A stretch of 64,000 nucleotides of DNA from contig NZ_SUNB01000006.1 in assembly GCF_007570825.1 (NCBI RefSeq), forward strand, positions 124,001-188,000, read 5' to 3'. The number at the start of each line of letters is the position of its first letter. The first letter of the stretch is position 1. The notes below the pieces were generated by a model. It was not told the origin of the DNA, made no database searches, and saw nothing but the letters and a program-made list of their open reading frames with translations. A program made the translations under genes and the position numbers. Source of the DNA: Pleionea sediminis. GTDB taxonomy: Bacteria > Pseudomonadota > Gammaproteobacteria > Enterobacterales > Kangiellaceae. Below, in pieces: positions 8,061-17,435 of this stretch.

Positions 8061-8828
8061 TTAATTTCCATTATTAATCAGGGTGCGAAAGACGGTATCG
8101 AATTCTTCTTTTTTCGGTGCTTTGTAAGATTGTAATTGTGTCGCTTTCAATTCTTTTATCTGTGATCTTGAGTACTCAATTAACAACTTCGGGCAATCGA
8201 TAGGTTGCTTCTCTGTTTGTTCTTTCTTTGCTGTTATAATTATTGTTAAGGCATCAAAAACATCTTGCCGATCATGGAGAATGTCTGTCATTAAGTCTTG
8301 AAATTTCATTGGTGGCGGTGTTTGATAGTTTTTCACCCAAAGTGCGCAGAGTAGTGTGCGATAAGCATAAAGTAATCGTTTAGCACTGAAAGATTCATTA
8401 CCGTCCAAATCGAATTTCTTCGCAGACATTGCCAAATAATGGTGAAAAGCTTTCACTGGATTAAAAGCTGTTTGAGAAAAGTTTCTGAGGATGTTGGATG
8501 CCATTGAATTTTCCTGATAAATGATGGGGGAGTTTAGCCACTCGTGCACGACGGCATTTCCGGCATACATTAATTTTAATGCTTTGGCTATTTCCCAGCC
8601 CGCAATATCCAGCTCATTGGTAATTGGAACTTCTAAAGTGTCTTTACGATCAAATACGGAGAGATAATGTTGGACAGGATGAGAATAAATAATTCGAACA
8701 TCGTAGTCACTGTCTTGCGATGGAAATCCCCAGGCTCGACTACCGCTTTCGATGGCTAGAAGAATGTTAATGCTGCGTTCTTGCTCCAGACTTTTCAAAT
8801 TGTCCAATATGTCTTGTTCGATTGTCAT
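8061..8828 (-). CDS. PF10127-type nucleotidyltransferase (RlaP/YcgL-like)
   Basis: A 255-residue DNA-polymerase-beta-superfamily nucleotidyltransferase. The active-site signature GSRAWGFPSQDSDYDVR near residues 28-44 gives the G-S motif and the D-x-D metal pair. The family (COG3541) was named RlaP where it sits beside RNA ligases and is proposed to act in RNA repair; there is no ligase in this window. Its ATG overlaps the stop of the second nucleotidyltransferase gene (ATGA), so the pair is co-translated. The two proteins share the motif layout but little else, which suggests an old duplication or a two-subunit enzyme. Nucleotide and target are unknown. Confidence 0.75.
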   Translation of the reverse strand: MTIEQDILDNLKSLEQERSINILLAIESGSRAWGFPSQDSDYDVRIIYSHPVQHYLSVFDRKDTLEVPITNELDIAGWEIAKALKLMYAGNAVVHEWLNSPIIYQENSMASNILRNFSQTAFNPVKAFHHYLAMSAKKFDLDGNESFSAKRLLYAYRTLLCALWVKNYQTPPPMKFQDLMTDILHDRQDVFDALTIIITAKKEQTEKQPIDCPKLLIEYSRSQIKELKATQLQSYKAPKKEEFDTVFRTLINNGN

Positions 8829-9739
8829 GAGTTATACATTATGCCTTCATCTTTTAATATATTTGCAATTTTTTTCAATGCATCATACGAACGATCAACA
8901 GGTATAACAATATCCTCAAATGTATCATAGTGTTCTTCAAGGCAATCGATCAGTAGATGCCGAATGCTATCGATATCGGGTTTTTCTGGCAAAGAGCTTT
9001 TGGTGTATATCTCCTCCAAATGACTTTCTTTATCGCTGAAATACTGTTCCAATTGAGCTAAAGACCATTCTCCTCGACGAATCGACTTTAATTGCTCTTT
9101 ATTTCGACTAAGATTGAGTTCTTGTGTCGTAAGAAGTTGTTCAACTTCATCCAGTAAACGAACAACATGATAAGCAAACTTTACATCATATCCATATTTT
9201 TCGATATACTGTTTGCGCGATCCTTCAGGTTGCTTGGTTCTTATTTTATGCAGCTGGGAGTAAGCATAACCTTTAAATTTTGACCAGCAACCTTTATGTA
9301 AAAAGATTTGGCGTTTTTCTCGAATGCGTTTGGCTATTGGTGAAGCGTATAAAATACAGTTCTCAGGAACATACAGGCTGTCGATAATATTGGGATTATT
9401 GTCCATTAACAGACGGAAGTATTTGGAGATAGAGTAGACTGTTAAATCGTACTCTCGTCCTTTACCACCGAGTGCTGTTGCATCCCATATATGATGTTGT
9501 TGAAATTGATGGAAGAGTGGCTCAAATGCATCAAAGCCTGGTATCTCTCCACGTACGTGAGGAAATAAGATATCTTTGGGCGGTATAGCAAAGCCATAAA
9601 CATCCATATCGGATGTATCATTGGAAACACCATAAGCTACCGAGCCCATAATAACCAGATATTGTGCGGAGCTGGCTAAAAAACTGGGAGCATGAGGTAG
9701 TAACCCTTTGGAAGAAAGCTCGGATATTATATTTACCAT
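8825..9739 (-). CDS. Second PF10127-type nucleotidyltransferase
   Basis: A 304-residue protein with the signature GSVAYGVSNDTSDMDVYG (about 32-49), again GS...D-x-D of a polymerase-beta nucleotidyltransferase. The long C-terminal part is helical and charged, with KYGYDVKFAYHVVRLLDEVEQLL as its most conserved-looking segment. It is the first gene of a two-gene operon with 8061-8828. The 211 bases upstream contain no gene. The isolated pair, without toxin, ligase or tRNA gene, leaves open whether it modifies RNA, a small molecule or a protein. Confidence 0.72.
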   Translation of the reverse strand: MVNIISELSSKGLLPHAPSFLASSAQYLVIMGSVAYGVSNDTSDMDVYGFAIPPKDILFPHVRGEIPGFDAFEPLFHQFQQHHIWDATALGGKGREYDLTVYSISKYFRLLMDNNPNIIDSLYVPENCILYASPIAKRIREKRQIFLHKGCWSKFKGYAYSQLHKIRTKQPEGSRKQYIEKYGYDVKFAYHVVRLLDEVEQLLTTQELNLSRNKEQLKSIRRGEWSLAQLEQYFSDKESHLEEIYTKSSLPEKPDIDSIRHLLIDCLEEHYDTFEDIVIPVDRSYDALKKIANILKDEGIMYNS

Positions 9740-9950
9740 AGTTGTTGCGATTCACAAGTTAAATTACATTTAATATTGAACCATGATGTCGGGTGATTCA
9801 AGTCTAAGTCAATACGCATCAAGATGAGCAACAGCTTTAAATAACTTCTAGAAAAGCTATAGAGCCGTTTGTATCAATGACTACACCTTCATTATTGTGA
9901 TTATTCAAAAAAATAAAAGATGGGTTGTTAATTTCTTAGACCGTAGTTAT

Positions 9951-11546
9951 TTATTGTGGTCCAGTTTGTCTGTCGAGTAATGGTGGAACGGTAATTCCAT
10001 TATCCAGTTCATACTGATACATCGATGTATCATTTAAAACCCAGGTGTCGCCAGTGTGGCGATACAAACTATCGCTGGAAATACCACGATATTCATTCGT
10101 TGAATTACCACCGTCAATATAACCCGTACCTTCATTCCAATGTGGTCTTGAGCTGTTTTCAAAATAATTGGCTTCAAGCTTTGCTTGCGCGCCATTTGAA
10201 ACGCTTACAGCGAAATAGCTAATATTTTTCCAGAGATTATTATATAAATGCGCTCGAGTGTCATCGCCCGTTAATTTGGGGTTTCGGCCTGACGTTCCAT
10301 TCCAAAAGTTGTGGTGGAAAGTAACCTGGGAGTTGTGTGCTAAATTCGTATAATGATGTTGACTTCCGCACACTGCGTTATTGTACCCCTCAAATCGATT
10401 CCAACTAAGCGTGACATTTTGGCTGTCTTTTATATCGACATGGCCATCGCTGATGTGACGAAATCGAATGTGGTCGATAATGACGTGGCTCGTGTTCTCC
10501 AGTGTAATACCGTCACCTGCTTCAACTAAATCCGAGTTGACTTCTTCTAAGTGAAAATTGCGCAAAATAATGTTTTGTGAATTTCTTACATTAAAGTTGA
10601 CGCCGCGAATTTTTGAGCGTGATCCTTGACCGATAATGGTAGTATTCGAGCCTACATCGATGCGTCGTTCATTACGTGTCTTTTCGACAAGGCGATCAGA
10701 AGAAGATCCAAGTTCGGAGCAGCGCTGGTTTCCTACGGGAATGCGAAAAATGGATTTGCCGGGATCTTGATAATCCGGACAGCGTATTTTACAGGCTTGC
10801 TGGGGTCGTGGTGAGGTGCGGCAGTCAAGAGTTTTGTTTGGCAGTACTAATACGTTCGGATTATTCGAAGCTGCAAACTCTACAAGTTGATCGCAGGACT
10901 CAATTGATATTGGTTGACTGTTTCCACCGCCCGTTGTTGTTTGTAATTCATTATTGCCTGGTAGCGAGGCAAATCCGCTCGCGCCTCCTTGTCGACCACA
11001 TTGAGCATAAACGGGATTGAAGTGCCAACGTTGAGAGACATTTCCAGTATCGTTGTTTTGATAAATATTGGCGCCATTGTGGCTTCCTTCGACAGTGAGT
11101 AGCTGCCCGCTGTGTCGTGCAATAAGAGCAAATGAGCCATTGTCTTTCCTTTCTAGTCGCCATTGTTGATTATAAGTATTGGTTGCGTTCCATTGAATGA
11201 TGTTGGCGCCACTAGACTGAGAAAATGCCAAAACATCTAAATTCATGCCGCTAAGCTGTGATTGGATGGTCCAATAACCGTTATCTAATTGCCGCAAATA
11301 AAAATGTTGGTTGGGACTGCCTTTATAACGCCAACTTAGAATATTAGCTTCTGGCTCTTTTGAAAACCCGGCTACATCTAAAGCGGCGCCTGAGCTGTGA
11401 TTAATAATACTGTATAGGTTGCCATCAACGGGGCGATCATTGCAATTGTCCGCTAGCAAAGGAAATGATAGTAAACTGAGACAAGATAAAATTACCGGAC
11501 GAAAAATTGATGGTCTAATATAGTCGAAAGAAAAACACGTATCCAT
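9951..11546 (-). CDS. Secreted pectate lyase with N-terminal ricin-type lectin domain
   Basis: A 531-residue secreted polysaccharide lyase. I start it at the ATG at 11546 (AAAGGTAG upstream) instead of a longer frame from 11618, because the signal peptide (FRPVILSCLSLLSFPLLA) then falls near the N terminus. Residues about 38-180 form a ricin-type beta-trefoil with NQHFYL, YNQQWRLE and SQRWHF repeats, a carbohydrate-binding module. After a linker, residues about 270-500 are a parallel beta-helix of pectate lyase family 1: VIIDHIRFRHISDGHVDI, then GRNPKL with the probable catalytic arginine. The second arginine of the usual RxPxxR motif is missing, so activity may differ. No other pectin genes are near. 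Confidence 0.82.
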   Translation of the reverse strand: MDTCFSFDYIRPSIFRPVILSCLSLLSFPLLADNCNDRPVDGNLYSIINHSSGAALDVAGFSKEPEANILSWRYKGSPNQHFYLRQLDNGYWTIQSQLSGMNLDVLAFSQSSGANIIQWNATNTYNQQWRLERKDNGSFALIARHSGQLLTVEGSHNGANIYQNNDTGNVSQRWHFNPVYAQCGRQGGASGFASLPGNNELQTTTGGGNSQPISIESCDQLVEFAASNNPNVLVLPNKTLDCRTSPRPQQACKIRCPDYQDPGKSIFRIPVGNQRCSELGSSSDRLVEKTRNERRIDVGSNTTIIGQGSRSKIRGVNFNVRNSQNIILRNFHLEEVNSDLVEAGDGITLENTSHVIIDHIRFRHISDGHVDIKDSQNVTLSWNRFEGYNNAVCGSQHHYTNLAHNSQVTFHHNFWNGTSGRNPKLTGDDTRAHLYNNLWKNISYFAVSVSNGAQAKLEANYFENSSRPHWNEGTGYIDGGNSTNEYRGISSDSLYRHTGDTWVLNDTSMYQYELDNGITVPPLLDRQTGPQ

Positions 11547-11863
11547 GCCGCTACCTTTAAGGTATCTGTTTTTTTTATTATTTAATTTGCACCAGAGTAT
11601 GAAGATAGGCTTGCTCAAAATCCAGAGGCTTAACCGACCTGTTTATAATTCTGCGTGAGAGTTCACATATTCTTGTGATACAAAAATATACGTCGAAGAA
11701 GAAGTAAACATCTATAAGATCATTGTGTGAAGTACTCGACATTTTTCATTTGAGTATTCAGCGAGGGCTGTATATAAACGACAAAATGTTCTGCGAGAAA
11801 TAAATGCTTGATTGAATGAGTGGTGAATACCTGGGAAAAGTGTTGTTTGATAGATACTTTAGT
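11547..11863. other. Gene-free stretch upstream of the pectate lyase
   Basis: 317 bases between the 3' end of the hybrid kinase and the lyase start; it should hold the lyase promoter on the minus strand. The only structure I see is a small palindrome TCACA-N6-TGTGA at 11663-11678, an everted form of the CRP half-sites. No KdgR-like operator or gene is visible. Confidence 0.4.
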
Positions 11864-14161
11864 TTATTGTTCCCCTTCGATTAGATCTTTGCCTTTCTGT
11901 GTTTCAAGCATATCGGCAGCTTTGATAAGCGCCTTACCCAGAGAGTTGATGTTAATCGGTTTTGGAATATAGTCACTCATACCGGCAGAAAAGCATTTCT
12001 CTTTGTCTTCTGAAAGTACATTAGCCGTCATAGCTATGATGGGAGTTTTCTTATAATTCGTCATTGTTCGTAAAAATTTAGTTGCTTCAACACCATCCAT
12101 CTCTGGCATTTGCATATCCATAAAAATAATGTCATATTGCCGCTTTTGAGCTTGCTCAATCGCTTTCTTTCCATCCTCGGCGATTTCAATAGTGTAACCA
12201 AGCTTTTCTAACATTTTTTTGGCAATAACTTGATTTACATGGTTATCTTCGACCAGTAAGATATCAAGATCTTTATTGAACTCGAACTGAAAGTTTTTCT
12301 TTTTAACTTCAACTTCTGATCTTTTTGATTTTTTGAAGGACAGTTCAAAAAAGAATTTTGAGCCTTTATTTTCTTCGCTTTCTATATTGATATCACCACC
12401 CATTAGATTCACGAGCTGTCTGGATATCGTTAGTCCGAGACCAGTACCTCCAAACCGACGCGTGATAGAAGTATCTGCTTGAGAAAAGGGTTGAAATAAA
12501 TAATCGATGTCATCCTCACTAATACCAATACCTGTATCAATGACAGAAAAACGAATAACAACATTCTCGTCAGACTCTGAACAATTTTTAACTTCCAGGC
12601 TAACTTTACCTTGCTTAGTGAACTTTATGGCATTACTTATTAGGTTTATTATGACTTGTTTTAATCGAAAAACATCACCAATAATGTAGGATGGAAGTGT
12701 ATTCAAGCCCTTGTAATATTCAAATCCAATATTTTTCTTGTTTGCTTCGTTTGAAAAAATAAAAGCGAGTTCTTGTACCATTGCTTTTAAGTCAAAGGGT
12801 TGGTTTTCCAGAGTTATTTTTCCTGATTCGATTTTACTAATGTCCAAAATATCATTCAGTATGGTTAACAAACCTTCGCCTGACGAAGAGATGGTATTCA
12901 GCATTTCTTTTTGTTCTTGGTTCAAAGGTGTTCCTTGCAGTAAGCTGACCATGCCTAAAATTCCATTCATGGGCGTTCGAATTTCATGGCTCATGTTAGC
13001 CAAAAAATCGGATTTTACTTGCGTTGTCTTTTCCGCTTTTTCTTTGGCTTTCTGTAATTGCTCACTCATTCGCCTGAACTCATTAGCTGCATTAGCGAGT
13101 AGACCAATTTCATCTTTACGCTGTGAACCTGGTACGGAGCTACTGTAGTCACCATCAATATACCTTTGAAAAGCAATGGCAACTTTTTTAATTCCATTTG
13201 AAATGTGATAGTTATAAAATAGAAATAAAGAAAATAGAACGGGTACGGATATAATTAAAGTGAGTAGGAGTAGTTCTTCTCCATTGTCGAGATTAAGTTG
13301 ACTTGTCTCTTTAATTTTATTGAGCCTATCCAGTGATATTTCTTTGAGCTGATTTGCTAAAGTTGTAAACTCGAGGGCTTCGCCTGCCATGACAACGTTA
13401 ACCAAAGAAAGGTAGATTCTATTGGCTTGTACGCTTTGCTCAAACGTTTCCTGAAGCTGAACAGCGGTCTCTAATAAACTCGAAAATAGTTTTTGGTTTT
13501 TTTCGATAAAGTCATCAGAAAAATATTCGGGTGTATTTTTTATATCTTCTATCGTTTTCAAAAAATCTCGTTTTTTAACATATTTTCGGTTACTTATAAA
13601 ATCGATGGCGCTTAATTTTAGGTTTAGCCATAAAGATAGTGTTTGATGAGATAAAGCGTAGTTTTGAGTGCCAACTTGCGAGTGAAGAATAATTTTGTTG
13701 ATAATTCCTATACCCTCATCATGGAGTTCAGGTAGTTTTATCGATATCAACTCTCTTCGATATTGAAACCGGTTTTCCAATACATCAATATTTTCACCGT
13801 ATCTTAGAACCACTTCTCGCATATTTTGAATAAGTCGTTCACTGGCTTCATGATTCGTTTGATAACTGACCTGCTGAAGTCGTCTTAGAATATCAGACTG
13901 GTTTTCTTTCATATTCTCAATGACTGATTGGCTACCCGAAATGCCGTAGACTGAAGCCGCTTTTTGAAGTTCTGCGACATCTTTGTTGATTTCTAAAACT
14001 GTCGTAGAAGTATTCGAAATGGTTGCTAAACGATCGACAGAGCTTTCAATAGTTTGGAAGGTTCCCAAAATTAGATAGAAAACAAGTCCAAAAAAGGCAA
14101 TGATTAGCCCAATTCCTAAACTAATTTTTAGCCCAATCGTTGGGCCAGATGTTTTCATCAA
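11864..14161 (-). CDS. Hybrid sensor histidine kinase paired with a binding protein
   Basis: A 765-residue inner-membrane kinase. Membrane segments at about 13-34 and 292-316 enclose a 255-residue all-helical periplasmic domain like the helical bundles of TorS. HAMP follows, then HisKA with H392 in [12 protein letters not shown], HATPase_c ([22 protein letters not shown]) and a C-terminal receiver with D682 in [11 protein letters not shown]. No Hpt domain is present, so phosphotransfer must continue through a separate protein. The gene begins seven bases after the solute-binding protein gene 14169-15440, and the binding protein is probably its ligand sensor. No cognate response regulator lies nearby. 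Confidence 0.88.
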   Translation of the reverse strand: MMKTSGPTIGLKISLGIGLIIAFFGLVFYLILGTFQTIESSVDRLATISNTSTTVLEINKDVAELQKAASVYGISGSQSVIENMKENQSDILRRLQQVSYQTNHEASERLIQNMREVVLRYGENIDVLENRFQYRRELISIKLPELHDEGIGIINKIILHSQVGTQNYALSHQTLSLWLNLKLSAIDFISNRKYVKKRDFLKTIEDIKNTPEYFSDDFIEKNQKLFSSLLETAVQLQETFEQSVQANRIYLSLVNVVMAGEALEFTTLANQLKEISLDRLNKIKETSQLNLDNGEELLLLTLIISVPVLFSLFLFYNYHISNGIKKVAIAFQRYIDGDYSSSVPGSQRKDEIGLLANAANEFRRMSEQLQKAKEKAEKTTQVKSDFLANMSHEIRTPMNGILGMVSLLQGTPLNQEQKEMLNTISSSGEGLLTILNDILDISKIESGKITLENQPFDLKAMVQELAFIFSNEANKKNIGFEYYKGLNTLPSYIIGDVFRLKQVIINLISNAIKFTKQGKVSLEVKNCSESDENVVIRFSVIDTGIGISEDDIDYLFQPFSQADTSITRRFGGTGLGLTISRQLVNLMGGDINIESEENKGSKFFFELSFKKSKRSEVEVKKKNFQFEFNKDLDILLVEDNHVNQVIAKKMLEKLGYTIEIAEDGKKAIEQAQKRQYDIIFMDMQMPEMDGVEATKFLRTMTNYKKTPIIAMTANVLSEDKEKCFSAGMSDYIPKPININSLGKALIKAADMLETQKGKDLIEGEQ

Positions 14162-14168
14162 TTTATTC

Positions 14169-15440
14169 TCAAGAGTTTAAGAACTCATACCAGCGGTCAA
14201 GGCTGTAATCGTAATTATCCATTACGGTGTTCCATACGGCGATATTCGAAAAACGTTTAATATAACTGCCACCATCTCTAACTTCTCCCGATTTTACTGA
14301 TATGCGCCCATCAGTGCCTTTTAAAGCTTCAGTCGCTTCTTTTCCCTCATACCAATAATTCCATTCAGGAACCGACATTAATTCTCTCGAACGTTCTGGG
14401 TTCGAAATGTAATAGCCTTGTCGCGCGATAAAGGCACCTGGATAACCCGATAGCCACCAGTTCATATATTCATAAGCTGCATCCTTAACATGACCTTCGG
14501 TTTTTGATGATAAACACATGACTCCATGCCAGGCTCGATAGCCTTCTTTAGGTGCGGCATAAACGACAGGAATCCCTTTGCCTTTGCAGGCAGTGACACC
14601 GGGCGAAAACATGCTTTGAATGATTACCCGCTTCGAAACCATGTAATCGACCGATTGAGGAACCGATGTCCAAAATCCTGCAAAATGACCATTTTGCTTT
14701 TTCTCAATTAAGATATCGAACAGTTGATCGATTTCATCGGTCGTCATATTTCCTATGTTTTTAAACCTCATTAGTCCTTTTGCTTGTGCGGCTAAAGCAG
14801 CATCGAAAATTCCAATCGTTGGTGCATTGACCAACGCGACTTTACCTTTGTGCTCATCGTCTAATAACCAGCCCCAACTTTCTGTTTTATAAGATTCTCC
14901 TTTAGGAATGACTTGGGTGTTGTAACCAAAAGAATCTGTGTTGTGTACATAGGGCATATAACTGATTAATGGCGATGGTTGGCGACTGAGTTTTCCGTCG
15001 GGTTGAATAAATAATATTTTATTGGGCGCATCTCCTGCGCCTACGTTTGCTGACTCGATGATTTTTCCAGTTTTGGTTAATGAGTTTATCTCATTCCAAT
15101 ATTTCAAACGTTCAACTTCAATAGGTTGTATCGCTTTGGCTTGCCACAGAATGTTAATACTGTCAGACCATTGTTCATATAAATCAAATGAGCCTGGATT
15201 TGACGCTGCTTTTTGTAAAACGGCAGCACTGCCTTTCGGTTCGAATTGAATCTTAATACCCAATTCATTCATCGCTTTTTGTCGCAACTCTTCTTGCAAC
15301 GTAACATGCGTTCCCATCACACGAAGTGTGATTTCTTTTTTGCCGAAAACAAAAGGAGCTTTGGCAGCGGCGGCACACAAGGCGGTGGTTTTTAATAATT
15401 TCCTACGAGATATTCGTTGAGCTGACACAATCAATTCCAA
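14169..15440 (-). CDS. Tat-exported solute-binding protein (PotD/ABC type 1-like)
   Basis: A 423-residue periplasmic binding protein. The N-terminal [16 protein letters not shown] is a twin-arginine signal, which suggests export in a folded state. The remainder has the two-lobed organisation of polyamine/iron-type extracellular binding proteins, with an [20 protein letters not shown] hinge region and a tryptophan-rich C-terminal lobe. No permease or ATPase gene is near; instead a hybrid kinase follows in the same operon. I infer a sensory role, as TorT has for TorS, instead of uptake. The ligand is unknown; aromatic residues around a polyamine-like pocket cannot be verified by eye. Confidence 0.8.
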   Translation of the reverse strand: MELIVSAQRISRRKLLKTTALCAAAAKAPFVFGKKEITLRVMGTHVTLQEELRQKAMNELGIKIQFEPKGSAAVLQKAASNPGSFDLYEQWSDSINILWQAKAIQPIEVERLKYWNEINSLTKTGKIIESANVGAGDAPNKILFIQPDGKLSRQPSPLISYMPYVHNTDSFGYNTQVIPKGESYKTESWGWLLDDEHKGKVALVNAPTIGIFDAALAAQAKGLMRFKNIGNMTTDEIDQLFDILIEKKQNGHFAGFWTSVPQSVDYMVSKRVIIQSMFSPGVTACKGKGIPVVYAAPKEGYRAWHGVMCLSSKTEGHVKDAAYEYMNWWLSGYPGAFIARQGYYISNPERSRELMSVPEWNYWYEGKEATEALKGTDGRISVKSGEVRDGGSYIKRFSNIAVWNTVMDNYDYSLDRWYEFLNS

Positions 15441-15620
15441 TAACTAAAGTCCTTATAGAATTAGTTTAGTCGAAGAGTGACTGATTTACCGAGTTTATCT
15501 CATTGAAATGACTTGAATTAATAGACTGTTAATTAAAAAACACGTTTAATAAAAACATTAGGTTAAATAAGGTTATAAATTCTTTAGTGAAGAGTGTTGA
15601 GGCATATAGTGGAGGATGGC

Positions 15621-15833
15621 TTATGCCTCCTCCAGCTCCAATAAATCACCAGGTTGGCAGTCGAGTGCTTGGCAAATTGCGAGCAGTGTTGAAAATCGAA
15701 TGGCTTTCGCTTTTCCTGTTTTTAAAGTCGACAAGTTTGCCATGGTAATTCCGACTTTTTCAGACAGTTCGGTTAACGACATTTTCCGTTGAACCAGCAA
15801 CAAGTCGAGATTTACTTTAATTGCTTGACTCAT
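15621..15833 (-). CDS. Small XRE-family transcriptional regulator
   Basis: A 70-residue protein that is almost entirely one Cro/CI helix-turn-helix: SLTELSEKVGITMANLSTLKTGKAKA, with recognition helix around residues 29-45. Its length and the closing CQALDCQPGDLLELE match the YozG-type regulators. It starts one base after the stop of the DUF2975 gene; such pairs are common and the regulator probably controls its own operon. Confidence 0.85.
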   Translation of the reverse strand: MSQAIKVNLDLLLVQRKMSLTELSEKVGITMANLSTLKTGKAKAIRFSTLLAICQALDCQPGDLLELEEA

Positions 15834-15834
15834 A

Positions 15835-16512
15835 TTAAATTGTCAGCGATTGTTCTTTCTGAAGAATCGCTGCCTCTTTAATAACTTGCGCTAATACGAT
15901 AATGGACAAACCCATAAATAATCCGTACAAATTAGTAGAGACAGCAGGTGTTAAGTGAATGTACTCACTGTGTTCACCAATGTCGCTTAGGATCGCCATG
16001 CCACCCAGATAAACCAGTATCGGATACACGATATTCCAAACAACGACAACAATCCCAAATTTACGAATGCAATTAGCATTTTCGTCTGCAAAAGGGCGTT
16101 TGTCGTTTAAGTTTATGAAAAGTTTTCTAATGTACATTAAGCCAAACAAACCAATAACGCCCATGATCATCATGATGCCATTAGAAATAAACCAGGCAGA
16201 ATAACTTTGTGTGTTACTCAATTTTATATCGGCCTCTCCTTTAATCAGTTCACTCATATTACCTAAGTTTTCTGCCGATGTTATCGGTTCAGGATAAACT
16301 TTAAAATTCAAAAGAAAAGTAATGTCGGTATGTCTGTCTTGCGGGGCTTCTGGAATGCTCAGTCCGTTAAGCACCATGAAAATACACCAAAATATCAATG
16401 AGCAGATGGTGAAATACCAAATGAAGTTAATGAATTTGGTGACGATATTGGTTAATCGTAAATAGCTTTGCTCATTCAGCGTTGAGCTCTCGGAAGTAGG
16501 AGAATCTTGCAT
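15835..16512 (-). CDS. DUF2975-type membrane protein
   Basis: A 225-residue protein starting at the ATG at 16512 (GGAACG seven bases upstream); the longer frame would need a TTG at 16575. Four membrane segments are visible: FIWYFTICSLIFWCIFMVL, a MIMGVIGLFGLMYIR stretch, IVVVVWNIVYPILVYLGGMA and LYGLFMGLSIIVLAQVI. The motif NDKRPFADENANCIRKFG between the second and third segments is typical of DUF2975. It forms an operon with the XRE regulator 15621-15833. The function is unknown; such pairs have been proposed to respond to membrane state. Confidence 0.75.
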   Translation of the reverse strand: MQDSPTSESSTLNEQSYLRLTNIVTKFINFIWYFTICSLIFWCIFMVLNGLSIPEAPQDRHTDITFLLNFKVYPEPITSAENLGNMSELIKGEADIKLSNTQSYSAWFISNGIMMIMGVIGLFGLMYIRKLFINLNDKRPFADENANCIRKFGIVVVVWNIVYPILVYLGGMAILSDIGEHSEYIHLTPAVSTNLYGLFMGLSIIVLAQVIKEAAILQKEQSLTI

Positions 16513-16667
16513 AATGGCGTTCCGTAATGATGGTTGATTTGCATCCACTATAATGGCGGATGAATCGTAATTCAATAATTAATTATCGAAAAACAATAAA
16601 TACATTTCTTTAATCGATAAACTTACCGGCTGGGTATGGACGGTTACTTTTCAAATCTCGTTAATTT

Positions 16668-16677
16668 TGTCGACAAT
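16668..16677. promoter_or_regulatory. Operator 1 for the methylcitrate GntR regulator
   Basis: A perfect palindrome TTGTCGACAA located just upstream of the proposed -35 element. An identical copy lies at 16719-16728, 51 bases away (about five helical turns), so a dimer of dimers or a DNA loop is possible. The palindrome fits GntR/FCD-type operators. Confidence 0.72.
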
Positions 16678-16691
16678 AAAGGGTGAAAACC

Positions 16692-16719
16692 TTGAGTTTG
16701 GCTGTTTCTTTGCTAAGAT
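16692..16719 (+). promoter_or_regulatory. Candidate sigma-70 promoter of the prp operon
   Basis: TTGAGT (16692-16697), a 16-base spacer, and TAAGAT (16714-16719). Transcription would begin near 16726, inside operator 2, which explains repression and places the regulator's start codon at 16740 or later. Confidence 0.5.
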
Positions 16720-16728
16720 TGTCGACAA
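16719..16728. promoter_or_regulatory. Operator 2 for the methylcitrate GntR regulator
   Basis: The second exact TTGTCGACAA palindrome. It overlaps the end of the proposed -10 element and the transcription start, a classic repressor position. Confidence 0.72.
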
Positions 16729-16739
16729 TTCTGAATGCC

Positions 16740-17408
16740 ATGGTGCTAAACGTGTTAGTTGCTGAACAACCTATCACCAATGCCGACAAAACCTTTGTCC
16801 GTTTACGTAACGATATCGTGGAAGGCGTGGTTCCTGCAGGCTCAAAATTGAGCGAAATGGAGCTATCGACCAAGTATGCGGTAAGTCGAGCCGTAGTGCG
16901 AGAAGCCATTAATCGGTTGGAGTCATGTCATCTGGTAGAACGCAAGGCTAATGTTGGCGCTAAGGTTGTTGCGCTTACCGAACAAGGGTTAAATGAGCTT
17001 TACCAGGTTAGAGAGTCGCTGGAGGGTATGGCGGCGCGATTGGCGGCTACACAAATGACCGATCTAGAAATCGCCGACCTGAATGATCTGCTAAGCTCTC
17101 ATTTCCAAACGGTGAAAACAGGCGAAACTTATTATCAAGAAGCAGGAGATGTCGACTTTCATTATCGGATCATCTTAGGCAGTAAAAATAACCATTTGAT
17201 TACGATGCTTGTCGACGGCATTTACCATCTTATTAGAATGTATCGGGTTCAACTTGGTATGGCCGGTCCCAGAGTAACTACTGCATTCGATGAACACAAA
17301 CACATTGTGCAAGCCATTTCTAATCGCGATCCGGAATTGGCGGAAATGCTGATGCGCAGACACATTCAGTACACCAAAAAGAATTTAGCAAAAAAACTTG
17401 AGTCTTAA
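16740..17408 (+). CDS. prpR: GntR-family (FCD) regulator of the methylcitrate genes
   Basis: A 222-residue repressor. I start it at the ATG at 16740; the frame stays open to 16683, but that region contains the promoter and an operator. The winged helix-turn-helix is at about 15-80 (KLSEMELSTKYAVSRAVVRE is the recognition region) and the FCD ligand domain at about 90-215, with the metal-ligand pattern D-x3-H (DVDFHYRI) and later histidines in EHKHIVQAI. FCD proteins bind small carboxylates; here 2-methylcitrate is a reasonable guess. It lies 27 bases upstream of acnD, so it is probably autoregulated with acnD-prpF. The symbol is by context; sigma-54 regulators of other species share it. Confidence 0.75.
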   Translation: MVLNVLVAEQPITNADKTFVRLRNDIVEGVVPAGSKLSEMELSTKYAVSRAVVREAINRLESCHLVERKANVGAKVVALTEQGLNELYQVRESLEGMAARLAATQMTDLEIADLNDLLSSHFQTVKTGETYYQEAGDVDFHYRIILGSKNNHLITMLVDGIYHLIRMYRVQLGMAGPRVTTAFDEHKHIVQAISNRDPELAEMLMRRHIQYTKKNLAKKLES

Positions 17409-17435
17409 ATTTAATACATTAATCGGGAAGTTATT

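Noticed and set aside
12738-13148. Long open frame on the plus strand antisense to the hybrid kinase
   Set aside because: It is a mirror of the kinase reading frame, with no Shine-Dalgarno or family pattern; the same holds for frames antisense to acnD, uup and slt.
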